Shown: piece after piece, positions 13,733 through 20,031 of the stretch | How the letters are laid out: every line of letters starts with the position of its first letter | How positions within the stretch are numbered: the stretch's first letter is position 1 | Virus record (IMG/VR): IMGVR_UViG_3300002223_000040 | Span: 1-20,652 of that record | DNA from: a virus | DNA: 20,652 nucleotides | Reading direction: 5' to 3' (one strand) | The notes under the pieces: model-generated | Seen by the model: the letters and a program-made list of their open reading frames with translations, nothing else | The model's database searches: none | Told to the model about the DNA's origin: nothing | Position numbers and translations under genes: made by a program

Positions 13733-14442
13733 ACGAAGAAATCGTACGACTTGATAATTACATTTTTGATGAGCGTTTTTACCGCAAGTCAATGGACGGT
13801 ACCGATGACGAATATCGGCCATCTCTCACCTATGTCATCGGCTGTGCGTATCCAATGGATTTTGGGCTAGTACAGTGGCGTGGAGATGTTGGCAACAAGA
13901 GAGCAGATGAGATTATGGAAGAAACCGCAGAAGACGGCTCCTACGTCCACCAAGCCCTTGAAAACATTTTTAAAGGCGAAGAAATCAAACGCGCAGATAT
14001 TGAGGCGCGGTTCTCTCCAAAACGGTCACTTAAAATCATGCGTTGTTTACAGGCCGCTCTCGATTGGTACAATGATGTCCAGCCGAAGATTCTTGCAACC
14101 GAGTACATCGTATGGCATGACCGATTTGCCGGTACGGTTGACCTTAAATGCGAGATTGACGGAAAAACCTATATTGTTGACTTCAAGACCAGTAAGACCA
14201 TACATAGCACGCACAAAGTGCAAATAGCAGGTTACGGCATGGCGGATGAGGCAGATAACATAGCAATTCTCCATCTTGGGAATACAACAAAGAAAAAATA
14301 CTCGTTCCTTGTTCTTGACCAAGAAGATCGTACAAAGTACGAGGAGCAATGCAATCAAACGCTGACAATGTTCCACACACTAAATCCAAACGCACGACCA
14401 AACAGCGAAACTTATCCAGATATTTTTAATTTACCACTATGA
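13729..14442 (+). CDS. PD-(D/E)XK nuclease of the RecB/Cas4-like exonuclease type
   Basis: A 237-residue protein. Residues 70-78 (GSYVHQALE) match the N-terminal G..vH..le motif of RecB-family nucleases. The core is GTVDL (Asp 138), IVDFKTSK (Asp 151, Lys 153) and the QIAGYG helix motif (Gln 165). These form the metal-binding and catalytic set, and all are present. Such phage enzymes process DNA ends for recombination or replication, or degrade host DNA. It overlaps the zinc-ribbon gene upstream and the SSB-like gene downstream by four bases each, so a nuclease/SSB/recombination cassette is likely. No Cys cluster for an iron-sulfur centre is present, unlike true Cas4. Confidence 0.85.
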   Translation: MNEEIVRLDNYIFDERFYRKSMDGTDDEYRPSLTYVIGCAYPMDFGLVQWRGDVGNKRADEIMEETAEDGSYVHQALENIFKGEEIKRADIEARFSPKRSLKIMRCLQAALDWYNDVQPKILATEYIVWHDRFAGTVDLKCEIDGKTYIVDFKTSKTIHSTHKVQIAGYGMADEADNIAILHLGNTTKKKYSFLVLDQEDRTKYEEQCNQTLTMFHTLNPNARPNSETYPDIFNLPL

Positions 14443-14888
14443 AACTCGGAGACATCGAAATCAAATCGAACAGCCAGTTTTTGAAGCTGGAAGAAGGAGC
14501 AAACAAAGTACGCCTTGTGAGTGAATTTATCATTCGTGAAGTAACATTTCCAGGAAGTGACAAGCCATCACAACGCTATTGTGCGTGGGTGATAGATCGC
14601 AAAAGCAATGAATTACGCATGGGTGAATTTGGAAAACAGATTATGAAACAGCTAAAAACTTTGTGTTCCAATCCTGATTATGCGTTTGATATAGTGCCAG
14701 CGTATGACATAACAATCAATCGAGCGGGGTCCGGTATTGAAACAGAATACTCTGTAGTACCAAACCGCAAAGACACACCCATTACAGAAGACGAACAGAA
14801 ACTTATTGACGCTCTTGAAAAACCATCAGAGTTTTATCAGAAATTTACAGAAAAAAAAGAACTAACTCCTGAAGACCTGCCGTTTTAG
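14439..14888 (+). CDS. Single-stranded DNA-binding protein (phage type)
   Basis: A 149-residue protein with a beta-rich N-terminal body (LKLEEGANKVRLVSEFIIRE, then QRYCAWVIDRKSNELRMGEF and FDIVPAYDITINRAGSGIET) and a short acidic C-terminus ending in ELTPEDLPF. A C-terminal acidic-Asp-Leu-Pro-Phe tip is the protein-interaction signature of bacterial and phage SSBs (E. coli SSB ends DDDIPF). Position between a RecB-type nuclease and a putative recombination factor fits. The OB fold itself is inferred and has no diagnostic motif visible to me. It would coat ssDNA at replication forks and recombination intermediates and recruit partners through the tip. Confidence 0.72.
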   Translation: MKLGDIEIKSNSQFLKLEEGANKVRLVSEFIIREVTFPGSDKPSQRYCAWVIDRKSNELRMGEFGKQIMKQLKTLCSNPDYAFDIVPAYDITINRAGSGIETEYSVVPNRKDTPITEDEQKLIDALEKPSEFYQKFTEKKELTPEDLPF

Positions 14889-14890
14889 GT

Positions 14891-15253
14891 ATGTACTTTG
14901 TAGGCCAAGTTGAAGACGGAAAACTCCTCATGCGAAATGCTGCGGCTTTTCGTTCTTCCCTGCAAAAGTTCAATGGAAAGTCGGTTGAGGTGATTGTGAA
15001 AGAGCTTGGTAAGACTAAATCAGAAGCACAGCACCGGTACTATTTTGGCTGTATTATAAACATTATATCACGCGAAACAGGCAATGATCCACTCGAAGTG
15101 CACGAGGTGTGCAAGATGATGTTTTTACCACGCGAGCACAAAAGCACCATGACTCTTTCTACCAAAGAGGCAGAAGAATACTACAACAAAATTCGCCTGT
15201 ATTTTGCGGAAAATTATCAGATAACTATTCCATTACCTAACGAATATGTTTGA
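14891..15253 (+). CDS. Putative NinB-like recombination mediator
   Basis: A 120-residue protein starting two bases after the SSB-like stop. The middle (KTKSEAQHRYYFGCIINIIS, about residues 41-60) resembles the RS..Q...YW.. signature of NinB/Orf-type recombination proteins, followed by a helix with DPLEVHEVCKMMFLP and a C-terminal helical part with KEAEEYYNKIRLYFAENYQI. NinB proteins load or modulate RecA-independent recombination by binding SSB-coated DNA, consistent with the neighbour. The assignment rests on one weak motif plus context. The 3' end overlaps the next gene by eight bases. Confidence 0.5.
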   Translation: MYFVGQVEDGKLLMRNAAAFRSSLQKFNGKSVEVIVKELGKTKSEAQHRYYFGCIINIISRETGNDPLEVHEVCKMMFLPREHKSTMTLSTKEAEEYYNKIRLYFAENYQITIPLPNEYV

Positions 15254-15437
15254 ACCATCGTACAAACGCACAGGAATCAAAACAAAAAACGACGCATTCG
15301 CCCACATCATCGCGTGTCTCATTGAGAATCCTGCTGTTGCGGATAATGAAGGAACGTTGCCAATTATGCTTTTTGGGAAACACATTGTGTTGAAGCCAGT
15401 GAAAAAAAAGAAACGTGTGTATGAAGATATAAACTAA
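15246..15437 (+). CDS. Small basic protein, unknown (63 residues)
   Basis: Starts at ATG 15246 in a GAATATG context, overlapping the upstream gene by eight bases. The sequence has an N-terminal basic stretch (FEPSYKRTGIKTKNDAFAHI), a hydrophobic core (TLPIMLFGKHIVLKPV) and a Lys-rich C-terminus. No motif recognised. The overlap and ordinary codon use support it. Confidence 0.6.
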   Translation: MFEPSYKRTGIKTKNDAFAHIIACLIENPAVADNEGTLPIMLFGKHIVLKPVKKKKRVYEDIN

Positions 15438-15442
15438 AAAAT

Positions 15443-15847
15443 ATGGCAAAAAACAGCAATACATACAAAACTTTCGACGTAAACGAAAAGACACCGAGTG
15501 GATTTTACAAACAATTAAATGATGAATTTCATTTTAACTTTGATCCGTGCCCGCTAAACCCAACTCCAAAATCAGATGGGCTAAACACAAAGTGGGGGGG
15601 GCGTTGTTATATAAATCCACCCTACGGGAAAGCAATCCGTTCTTGGTTAGAAAAAGCAATAAACGAAATACAACTAGGAAATACTGAATTGGCTGTCTTT
15701 TTACTTCCTGCTTATACAGATGTCAAATGGTTCCACGAAGTGGTGTTGCCGACGGCAAAAGAAATTAGGTTTATTAAAGGGAGACTAAAGTTTGGTGAAC
15801 ATTCTAATACAGCACCTTTTGCGAATATGATAGTTATTTTTGAATAA
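15443..15847 (+). CDS. Phage DNA N6-adenine methyltransferase (Dam-like family)
   Basis: A 134-residue protein of the phage DNA N-6-adenine-methyltransferase family. It has an N-terminal FNFDPCPLNP (residues 31-40), DGLNTKWGG, and CYINPPYGK (55-63) where NPPY is the catalytic motif IV, followed by IRSWLEKAINE. The C-terminus (VFLLPAYTDVKWFHEVVLPT, then IRFIKGRLKF and FANMIVIF) completes the small Rossmann core. It would transfer a methyl group from S-adenosylmethionine to adenine, protecting phage DNA from restriction. A run of eight G (15594-15601) encodes Trp-Gly-Gly before NPPY; loss of one G gives a stop within a few codons, so expression could vary. The start context is AAAAAATATG with no Shine-Dalgarno. 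Confidence 0.82.
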   Translation: MAKNSNTYKTFDVNEKTPSGFYKQLNDEFHFNFDPCPLNPTPKSDGLNTKWGGRCYINPPYGKAIRSWLEKAINEIQLGNTELAVFLLPAYTDVKWFHEVVLPTAKEIRFIKGRLKFGEHSNTAPFANMIVIFE

Positions 15848-15862
15848 TTATTACAAAAAATT

Positions 15863-16174
15863 ATGAAGAAATCAGCGAGTAACCTGGCAAAATATAGAAA
15901 AACATGCCACGCCGTTATTTCTCGTGCTGATAATCGCTGCGAAGCACTTATTGACGGAGCACGCTGTGGCAAGTACATCGCAGAGGCGAAGTGGTCGAAC
16001 TTTTTGCACCGCAGCACGCGCAACGGCAAGTCAGATGAGTGGATTCTTGATCCGAGTAGCGTCATCTTTGGTTGTGTCTCGCACCACGAAGCCGAGGAAC
16101 GCAGTGGAAAAAGAGTCGAAGCCGTTGAGTACGATGATCCGGACGGGATTATATACGTTCCTGATAACCAATAA
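15863..16174 (+). CDS. HNH-like or zinc-binding small protein
   Basis: A 103-residue protein. It shows RCEALIDGARCGKYIAEAKW (two Cys), NFLHRSTRNGKSDEWILDPS (His-Arg and Asp-Pro) and FGCVSHHEAEE (Cys, His-His). The spacing of Cys...Cys, His, Asp-Pro-Ser and Cys...His-His looks like a zinc-supported HNH endonuclease core with the Asn replaced by Ser or Asp, or a NinG-type recombination nuclease. Substrate unknown. It follows the methyltransferase by 15 bases. HNH genes near replication genes can be homing or packaging helpers. Confidence 0.58.
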   Translation: MKKSASNLAKYRKTCHAVISRADNRCEALIDGARCGKYIAEAKWSNFLHRSTRNGKSDEWILDPSSVIFGCVSHHEAEERSGKRVEAVEYDDPDGIIYVPDNQ

Positions 16175-16195
16175 TATATATCATTTTATCAAAAT

Positions 16196-16420
16196 ATGTT
16201 ATTCAAACTATTTGGGTTAATAATTTTGATAAAAAAGAAAAGTTACGTGCCAAAAACTGGTGCAAAAAGAGCAAAACGCCTTTACGGAAAACGAAGACGA
16301 GATGGCTTATGTAAACGTTGTGCTGTCGTTGTGACAGAAACAAACAAAGTCACAAAAAAACTCTATTCTTCTTGTAAGGAATGCAAGAAAAGAGAAAGAA
16401 TTGTCCACAGCATAAAATGA
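16196..16420 (+). CDS. Small basic zinc-ribbon protein
   Basis: A 74-residue protein starting at ATG 16196 with a hydrophobic start (MLFKLFGLIILI) and a basic body. The C-terminal half has CKRC and CKEC, about 20 residues apart, typical of a zinc ribbon, with many Lys/Arg. It may bind nucleic acid. The hydrophobic start could be a short membrane or signal segment, or non-coding if translation begins later. Its stop lies directly before a promoter and the structured RNA at 16477. Confidence 0.6.
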   Translation: MLFKLFGLIILIKKKSYVPKTGAKRAKRLYGKRRRDGLCKRCAVVVTETNKVTKKLYSSCKECKKRERIVHSIK

Positions 16421-16431
16421 TTGTTGTGTGG

Positions 16432-16437
16432 TATAAT
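16432..16437 (+). promoter_or_regulatory. Extended -10 promoter ahead of the structured RNA
   Basis: TGG followed by TATAAT (16432-16437) forms an extended -10 element; no good -35 lies 16-18 bases upstream. Start near 16444. It would drive the RNA at 16477 and then the replication genes. Confidence 0.6.
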
Positions 16438-16454
16438 ATAATTTCACAATTTAT

Positions 16455-16559
16455 ATGTCCAAAATCTTACCTATACAAAATCTATCAAGGACTCGCAACG
16501 ACACCGTAAAATCGGTGGCTCCCCGTAAGAGGAGTGGACACGTTGAGAGTCCCCGATAG
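16455..16559 (+). CDS. 34-codon leader ORF overlapping the structured RNA
   Basis: ATG at 16455 in a TTATATG context like other starts here, stop TAG at 16557-16559, just before the U-tract. The product is 34 residues and rich in Arg, Ser and Pro (ending in SGHVESPR). Ribosomes on this frame would unfold the stems at 16477-16564, so it could be an attenuation leader peptide. It may also be accidental, because structure constrains the same bases. Confidence 0.3.
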   Translation: MSKILPIQNLSRTRNDTVKSVAPRKRSGHVESPR

Positions 16560-16567
16560 ATTTTTTT
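16477..16567 (+). ncRNA. Three-way-junction RNA ending in a U-tract before the replisome organizer
   Basis: Nested helices are visible: P1 AAAATCTATC (16477-16486) with GATAGATTTT (16555-16564), P2 GGACTC (16489-16494) with GAGTCC (16547-16552), P3 CAACG (16496-16500) with CGTTG (16541-16545). Inside P3 there are two hairpins: CACCG-TAAAAT-CGGTG (16502-16517) and GCTCC-CCGTAAGA-GGAGT (16518-16535, outer pair G:U). Seven U follow (16561-16567), then GT and the ATG at 16570. An upstream promoter and terminal U-tract allow either a free small RNA of about 120 nt or a conditional terminator in the leader. I do not recognise the fold as a known riboswitch class. Confidence 0.72.
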
Positions 16568-16569
16568 GT

Positions 16570-17370
16570 ATGGCAAAAGCACGATATATTCAAACAAAAT
16601 TTTGGAGTGACGCTTTTATACAAACCTTAGAAAAAGAGGAAAAGTTGTTTTTTCTTTATCTTTTAACGAATGAACACACAAACATTCTTGGTATTTATGA
16701 AATAACTATAGCAACAATGGTGTTTGAATCCGGCCTTAAAGAAGATGAAATCCGAAAGGCTATAGATAGCCTATCAAAGGCTAAAAAACTCTCATATTTT
16801 GAAAATCATATTATTTTGGTGAACTTTTTGAAAAATCAATCTTTGAACCCAAAAGTAAAAAAAGGGATTGAGCGTTTTTGGGCTGACCTTAGCAAAGAAG
16901 TAAAAGAATATATTTGTACAACAGATAGCCTATACATAGCCTATCATAGGCTATCACACTTAAACTTAAACTTAAACTTAAATAATATAGCGGCTAACGC
17001 CGCACAGAAAAAATCTATGTTTGAAGAACCAACAATTGAAGTTGATAAAAACGGCGAAGAAATCGAGCAAACAGATTCAGAGGTAAAACTTCCAAGAGGA
17101 TTCATCACAGGCATTGCTCGGTACTACATGGCTCAATTCAAAGTACCGGAAACCAAAGGCGCGTTCTACGCCTACCAAAGAGCCGTTAAAGACATGATCG
17201 AACTGGCGCGAAAAATCCACACTGATCCAGTAAAAATTGACGAAGAGATACGGGCAAGGATTAACATAGCTAAAAAGTTTTCTGATAAACAGGGTTGGAA
17301 AAAAATGAAACTTCTAACAATCTGCGAAAACTGGAATCTTATCTATTCTGATTGGCGAAAACAGTTGTAG
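16570..17370 (+). CDS. Replisome organizer / DnaD-like replication initiation protein
   Basis: From ATG 16570 the protein has 266 residues; an in-frame GTG at 16534 lies inside the RNA structure and is unlikely. The N-terminal domain (KFWSDAFIQTLEKEEKLFFL, then LLTNEHTNILGIYEITIATM and KIDSLSKAKKLSYF-like text) matches the winged-helix N-domain of phage replisome organizers, including the NFLKNQSLNPKVKKGIERFW stretch. A linker (about residues 135-180) is encoded by short repeats giving LNLNLNLN. A helical C-domain may load the helicase. It binds the origin and recruits the DnaB-type helicase encoded next. Origin-like repeats lie within the gene. Confidence 0.82.
   Translation: MAKARYIQTKFWSDAFIQTLEKEEKLFFLYLLTNEHTNILGIYEITIATMVFESGLKEDEIRKAIDSLSKAKKLSYFENHIILVNFLKNQSLNPKVKKGIERFWADLSKEVKEYICTTDSLYIAYHRLSHLNLNLNLNNIAANAAQKKSMFEEPTIEVDKNGEEIEQTDSEVKLPRGFITGIARYYMAQFKVPETKGAFYAYQRAVKDMIELARKIHTDPVKIDEEIRARINIAKKFSDKQGWKKMKLLTICENWNLIYSDWRKQL
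16758..16982. repeat. Iteron-like TAGCCTAT repeats and CTTAAA tandem array (candidate origin)
   Basis: GATAGCCTAT-type sites occur at 16765-16775, 16924-16934 and 16935-16945, with an inverted copy at 16945-16955. The last two form the perfect palindrome ATAGCCTAT-C-ATAGGCTAT. GGCTATAGATAGCC (16758-16771) is a further palindrome overlapping the first site. Four perfect copies of CTTAAA (16959-16982) follow, then AATAATATA: an AT-rich, easily melted array. Iterons next to an AT-rich array inside the initiator gene is the layout of lambda O and many phage origins. Confidence 0.6.
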
Positions 17371-17381
17371 CAACGCGCTAG

Positions 17382-17413
17382 ACGCTCAAAAAGGCCACTA
17401 GGAGCGTTTTATA
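17382..17413 (+). terminator. Weak terminator-like hairpin between organizer and helicase
   Basis: ACGCTC (17382-17387) and GAGCGT (17402-17407) form a 6-bp stem with a 14-base loop, followed by TTTATAT. It is in the 99-base gap between the replisome organizer and the helicase. It might reduce read-through but is not strong. Confidence 0.35.
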
Positions 17414-17469
17414 TGTAAAAATCTAATCAGAGTGCACCCCCCACCATTAACACGCCTTAAATCGCAAAT

Positions 17470-18732
17470 ATGAACCTCCTACTAGCCTACATCATCAACA
17501 ACCCGAAAGAAACAATCAACCCCAACGTCTTATCCGAACAAGATCGTATTGTTTACACAACACTACGAAAACGCTTTGCTGAAAACAAGCCAATTAACTT
17601 TGACCGACTTGCCGAAGGCACTTTTTACTCACCAATAAATATCGAAATAGCTGCGACAACAAACCTTCTCACTAAAGCGGAATTTCAAGAATACAAAGAA
17701 GAGGCGGAAGACAAATACCGATTGGCGCAATTTGATAAATTGTTTTCACGGTATTTTGCTCTTTTTTCAGAAGCAGAACCAAAAAATAAGCTCGGCGTTC
17801 TCATCGAACTCAAAGAGCAACTATTACATTCCGATACATCACAAAAGAAATACGAAGTACACCACGCAAACACCATGTTTCACTCATGGCTCGAAGCGTA
17901 TGACAAGCCTGTTGAATATGTTGCAAAGACAGGATTTCCTGCGTTAGATCGCGTGCTTGGCGGTTTTCGCGGGTCCGAATTAGCTGTCATTGTCGCAGAC
18001 ACCAATGTGGGAAAAACCAACTTACTTATCAACATGGCGGTGTCCATGACAAAAGCTGGAAAGTCAATCCTATTTTTCTCGCTTGAAATGGGAGTGAACG
18101 AACTGATAGACAGGCTTGTTCCAATTTATGGAAATTTTAGTGTTCAAGAAATCACGGAAAGAGCAGTTCAAAAAGATTTTTTGGGAAAAACTGTTACTGA
18201 ACTTTCCGCGCTCAATCTCACAATCATTTCCTCCGGTTCGATCACGTCCGAAGACGTGTTAAGCGAAGCAATAAACTACAATCCGGACATCATCATGGTG
18301 GATTATTTACAACTTCTTGCCGACCCAAAAGGAAAAGAAAACGAAACAGAACGTCTCCGCCAAATGGTTCTCAAACTGAAACGTGGTGCTCTTAATCTCA
18401 ATAAACCAATCATTACACCTGCACAAGTTGACAAAGCCTCGTCAAAATCCGGCTCAATCAAAATCGAAAACATAGCAAGCTCGAAAGAAATAGCAAACTC
18501 CGCAGATATTGGGCTGTATCTGTACGAAAAAGAAATAAACGGAAAAGACCAAAGTGTTTTGAACGCAATAAAATATGAAACACGGTTACGTCTTGTTAAG
18601 TCTCGCCACTCCCAAAAAGGTTTTGATATAAAAATAAACTTCGATCATCGCACCATGCAAATGACCGAAGACAACAAAGAATCCCAAACCGCCATTGAAA
18701 CAAAAAACTTGATCGATTTAATTAAATTTTAA
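17470..18732 (+). CDS. Replicative DNA helicase, DnaB/gp4-like (RecA fold)
   Basis: A 420-residue protein. After a helical N-terminal domain (about 1-150), the RecA-type motor contains Walker A ADTNVGKT (176-183), in which the usual first Gly and the TG are replaced (G..G.GKT consensus) but Lys-Thr are kept; SLEMG (204-208) with the catalytic Glu; Walker B IIMVDYLQLL (274-283); a TPAQVDK motif with Gln 319 at the H4 position; and a C-terminal KSRHSQKG, the likely Arg finger. It is shorter than E. coli DnaB (471), as in many phage forms. As a ring hexamer it unwinds the fork, loaded by the upstream replisome organizer. The next gene begins within a few dozen bases. Confidence 0.93.
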   Translation: MNLLLAYIINNPKETINPNVLSEQDRIVYTTLRKRFAENKPINFDRLAEGTFYSPINIEIAATTNLLTKAEFQEYKEEAEDKYRLAQFDKLFSRYFALFSEAEPKNKLGVLIELKEQLLHSDTSQKKYEVHHANTMFHSWLEAYDKPVEYVAKTGFPALDRVLGGFRGSELAVIVADTNVGKTNLLINMAVSMTKAGKSILFFSLEMGVNELIDRLVPIYGNFSVQEITERAVQKDFLGKTVTELSALNLTIISSGSITSEDVLSEAINYNPDIIMVDYLQLLADPKGKENETERLRQMVLKLKRGALNLNKPIITPAQVDKASSKSGSIKIENIASSKEIANSADIGLYLYEKEINGKDQSVLNAIKYETRLRLVKSRHSQKGFDIKINFDHRTMQMTEDNKESQTAIETKNLIDLIKF

Positions 18733-18793
18733 AACATGCCAACATACACAAATAATACTCTCCCATGGAAAATAATTTTAAAACACAAAATAT

Positions 18794-18979
18794 ATGGAAC
18801 AACACTCACCTACTACAAAAGCACGACCGACTTCCTTAGCTTCACCGACGATTGGGAAGAGACTCACGTGCAAGCGGTGCAAGGACAGCGGGGCGTGGGT
18901 AGCAATCGAAGATTTTCGCTATAAAGTTCGGTGCGCGACGTGTGGACTGGAATATTATTCCAAAGAACAACATTTATAA
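18794..18979 (+). CDS. Small zinc-ribbon protein
   Basis: A 61-residue protein starting at ATG 18794 (AAAATATATGG context). Cys pairs CKRC and CATC are separated by about 21 residues (SGAWVAIEDFRYKVR between), a standard zinc ribbon. The N-terminal 20 residues are Ser/Thr/Pro-rich and probably disordered. An overlapping frame starting at 18736 lacks Cys motifs and is less convincing. Likely nucleic-acid or protein binding. Function unknown. Confidence 0.6.
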   Translation: MEQHSPTTKARPTSLASPTIGKRLTCKRCKDSGAWVAIEDFRYKVRCATCGLEYYSKEQHL

Positions 18980-19031
18980 AATATCTCATCGGCATACAAC
19001 AGCGTAATTTTGAGTTGTCCCCCCCCAACTA

Positions 19032-19062
19032 TTGACAAAGTGTTAATGCCATATAGTATAAT
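19032..19062 (+). promoter_or_regulatory. Promoter for the accessory gene block
   Basis: TTGACA (19032-19037) matches the -35 consensus; TATAAT (19057-19062) is the -10, with a 19-base spacer, slightly long. It lies in the gap between the zinc-ribbon gene and the HTH gene at 19084, directly after an eight-C tract (19019-19026) flanked by AGTTG and CAACT that can form a small hairpin. Confidence 0.65.
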
Positions 19063-19083
19063 ACATTTTGTAATTTTCTTTTT

Positions 19084-19239
19084 ATGGATAAAAAATGGAT
19101 CAGCGTGCGCCAGTATGCTAAACAAGTGGGAAAATCAAGACAACAAATTTACATGGATATACGAACCGGAAAACTCCCAAAAGAAAAATGGAGAAGAAAA
19201 GAGTTAAGTTTTAAACGACTACAAATACTTGATTCTTAA
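19084..19239 (+). CDS. Excisionase/AlpA-type HTH DNA-binding protein
   Basis: A 51-residue protein from ATG 19084 to stop TAA 19237-19239. WISVRQYAKQVGKSRQQIYM followed by DIRTGKLP is the winged HTH of MerR/AlpA/excisionase family proteins: a 'SV.QYAK..G.S...IY..I..GKLP' recognition unit. The C-terminal residues are Lys/Arg-rich. These proteins act as excisionases (when next to an integrase) or as transcription regulators. No integrase is visible here, so a regulator role is more likely. It is the first gene after a promoter with consensus -35. Confidence 0.75.
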   Translation: MDKKWISVRQYAKQVGKSRQQIYMDIRTGKLPKEKWRRKELSFKRLQILDS

Positions 19240-19243
19240 TTTT

Positions 19244-19423
19244 ATGAAATGTCAGGAAAGATATATTCAAAATACCAATCTGAACGATTGGATACAAGAT
19301 GATGTAGAACACGAAACACGGACAGTACATGATTTGGGGACAGCTTATGAACAATGCGTATATTGCGGAGGGAAAATTTATCCCAAGAATGATTGGGGAC
19401 AGGGAGAGGTATATGGATGGTGA
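19244..19423 (+). CDS. Small Cys-containing protein, unknown
   Basis: 59 residues from ATG 19244, four bases after the HTH stop; a TTG farther upstream gives five extra residues and is not preferred. It has MKCQERY at the start, a DDVEHETRTVHDLG middle and CVYCGGKIYP in the C-terminal third, so three Cys overall. One Cys pair plus His or N-terminal Cys might bind zinc, and CVYCGGK resembles half a zinc ribbon. No family recognised. Confidence 0.6.
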   Translation: MKCQERYIQNTNLNDWIQDDVEHETRTVHDLGTAYEQCVYCGGKIYPKNDWGQGEVYGW

Positions 19424-19451
19424 CAAATTTTTATTTTTTTATTGCTGATGT

Positions 19452-19874
19452 ATGAAACAACACATCACACAAGAACAATGGAATGAGTTGAGTGAGAAGC
19501 AGAAATTAAGGTTGTATCAGTTTATAGCTAAAGATTTAATCAACATTTCTGATGTTTCAGAAACTATAGATAAAATTGTTGTCACACCAGACATAGGTGA
19601 AATGATCGAATTTTTGGGCGAAAAACAGGACGCCTCAGACGAAGAAAAAAGTATGAAACCTATGAACAAATGCTGTGAGCACAATTTAATTATTCTTGAA
19701 CTAGAAAGGGTGGAAAAAAGGTTAGAAGTGGCAGAAAACAAACATTATTTCTGGCGAAATTCAACTGTTGGCAACCCACCAGGAGAACAGGAACTAAAAT
19801 GTTTAGAAGAAAAAATAGGAAATTTAATTGCTCGAAAACAGATTTTACTACATAGACTAGGCTGGGAATACTAA
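19452..19874 (+). CDS. Unknown helical accessory protein (140 residues)
   Basis: Starts at ATG 19452. The N-terminal ITQEQWNELSEKQKLRLYQF is the opening of a common small phage/bacterial protein type; I recall IGEMIEFLG following in such proteins (here residues about 48-56). The middle has DEEKSMKPMNKCCEHNLIIL, and the C-terminal half is a coiled coil (ELERVEKRLEVAENKHYFWR; CLEEKIGNLIARKQILLHRL). No enzymatic motif. It is likely cytoplasmic and accessory. Confidence 0.68.
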   Translation: MKQHITQEQWNELSEKQKLRLYQFIAKDLINISDVSETIDKIVVTPDIGEMIEFLGEKQDASDEEKSMKPMNKCCEHNLIILELERVEKRLEVAENKHYFWRNSTVGNPPGEQELKCLEEKIGNLIARKQILLHRLGWEY

Positions 19875-19897
19875 AATGATTAAATTATTTTAATTTT

Positions 19898-19993
19898 ATG
19901 TGTCAAGGATGTGCTTTACCAATGAATGTAGATATTATGAAACCACTCATTGAGGAGATTATTGATGAATTAAGAGCAGATATTTATTCCTAA
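19898..19993 (+). CDS. Cys-pair microprotein (31 residues)
   Basis: ATG at 19898 in a TAATTTTATG context, stop TAA at 19991-19993, starting 24 bases after the previous stop. The product begins MCQGCALPMNVDIMKPLIEE and ends in an acidic helix. CQGC could bind metal on its own only by dimerisation. Possible real microprotein; short length limits confidence. Confidence 0.4.
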   Translation: MCQGCALPMNVDIMKPLIEEIIDELRADIYS

Positions 19994-20031
19994 AATTTTA
20001 CAAAATTATTGCACTGTAAAGATAAAGAAAT

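Noticed and set aside
16534-16569. GTG start extending the replisome organizer by 12 residues
   Set aside because: The extension lies inside the 3' stems of the RNA and its U-tract; the ATG at 16570 starts the conserved domain at the right place.
16758-16982. CRISPR array reading of the repeats in the replication gene
   Set aside because: Repeats are 6-11 bases, irregularly spaced and within a coding frame; no spacers of constant length.
18764-18838. 24-codon ORF (MENNF...) in the gap after the helicase
   Set aside because: It is fully overlapped by other frames, has no motif and nothing in the context favours it.
18736-18924. Alternative 62-residue ORF starting four bases after the helicase stop
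   Set aside because: It overlaps the zinc-ribbon gene at 18794, which has two well-spaced Cys pairs and a better start context. This frame has no motif and ends in unlikely composition.
19084-19239. Excisionase of an integration module
   Set aside because: The HTH family fits, but no integrase gene or att-like repeat is visible, so I call it a general DNA-binding regulator instead.
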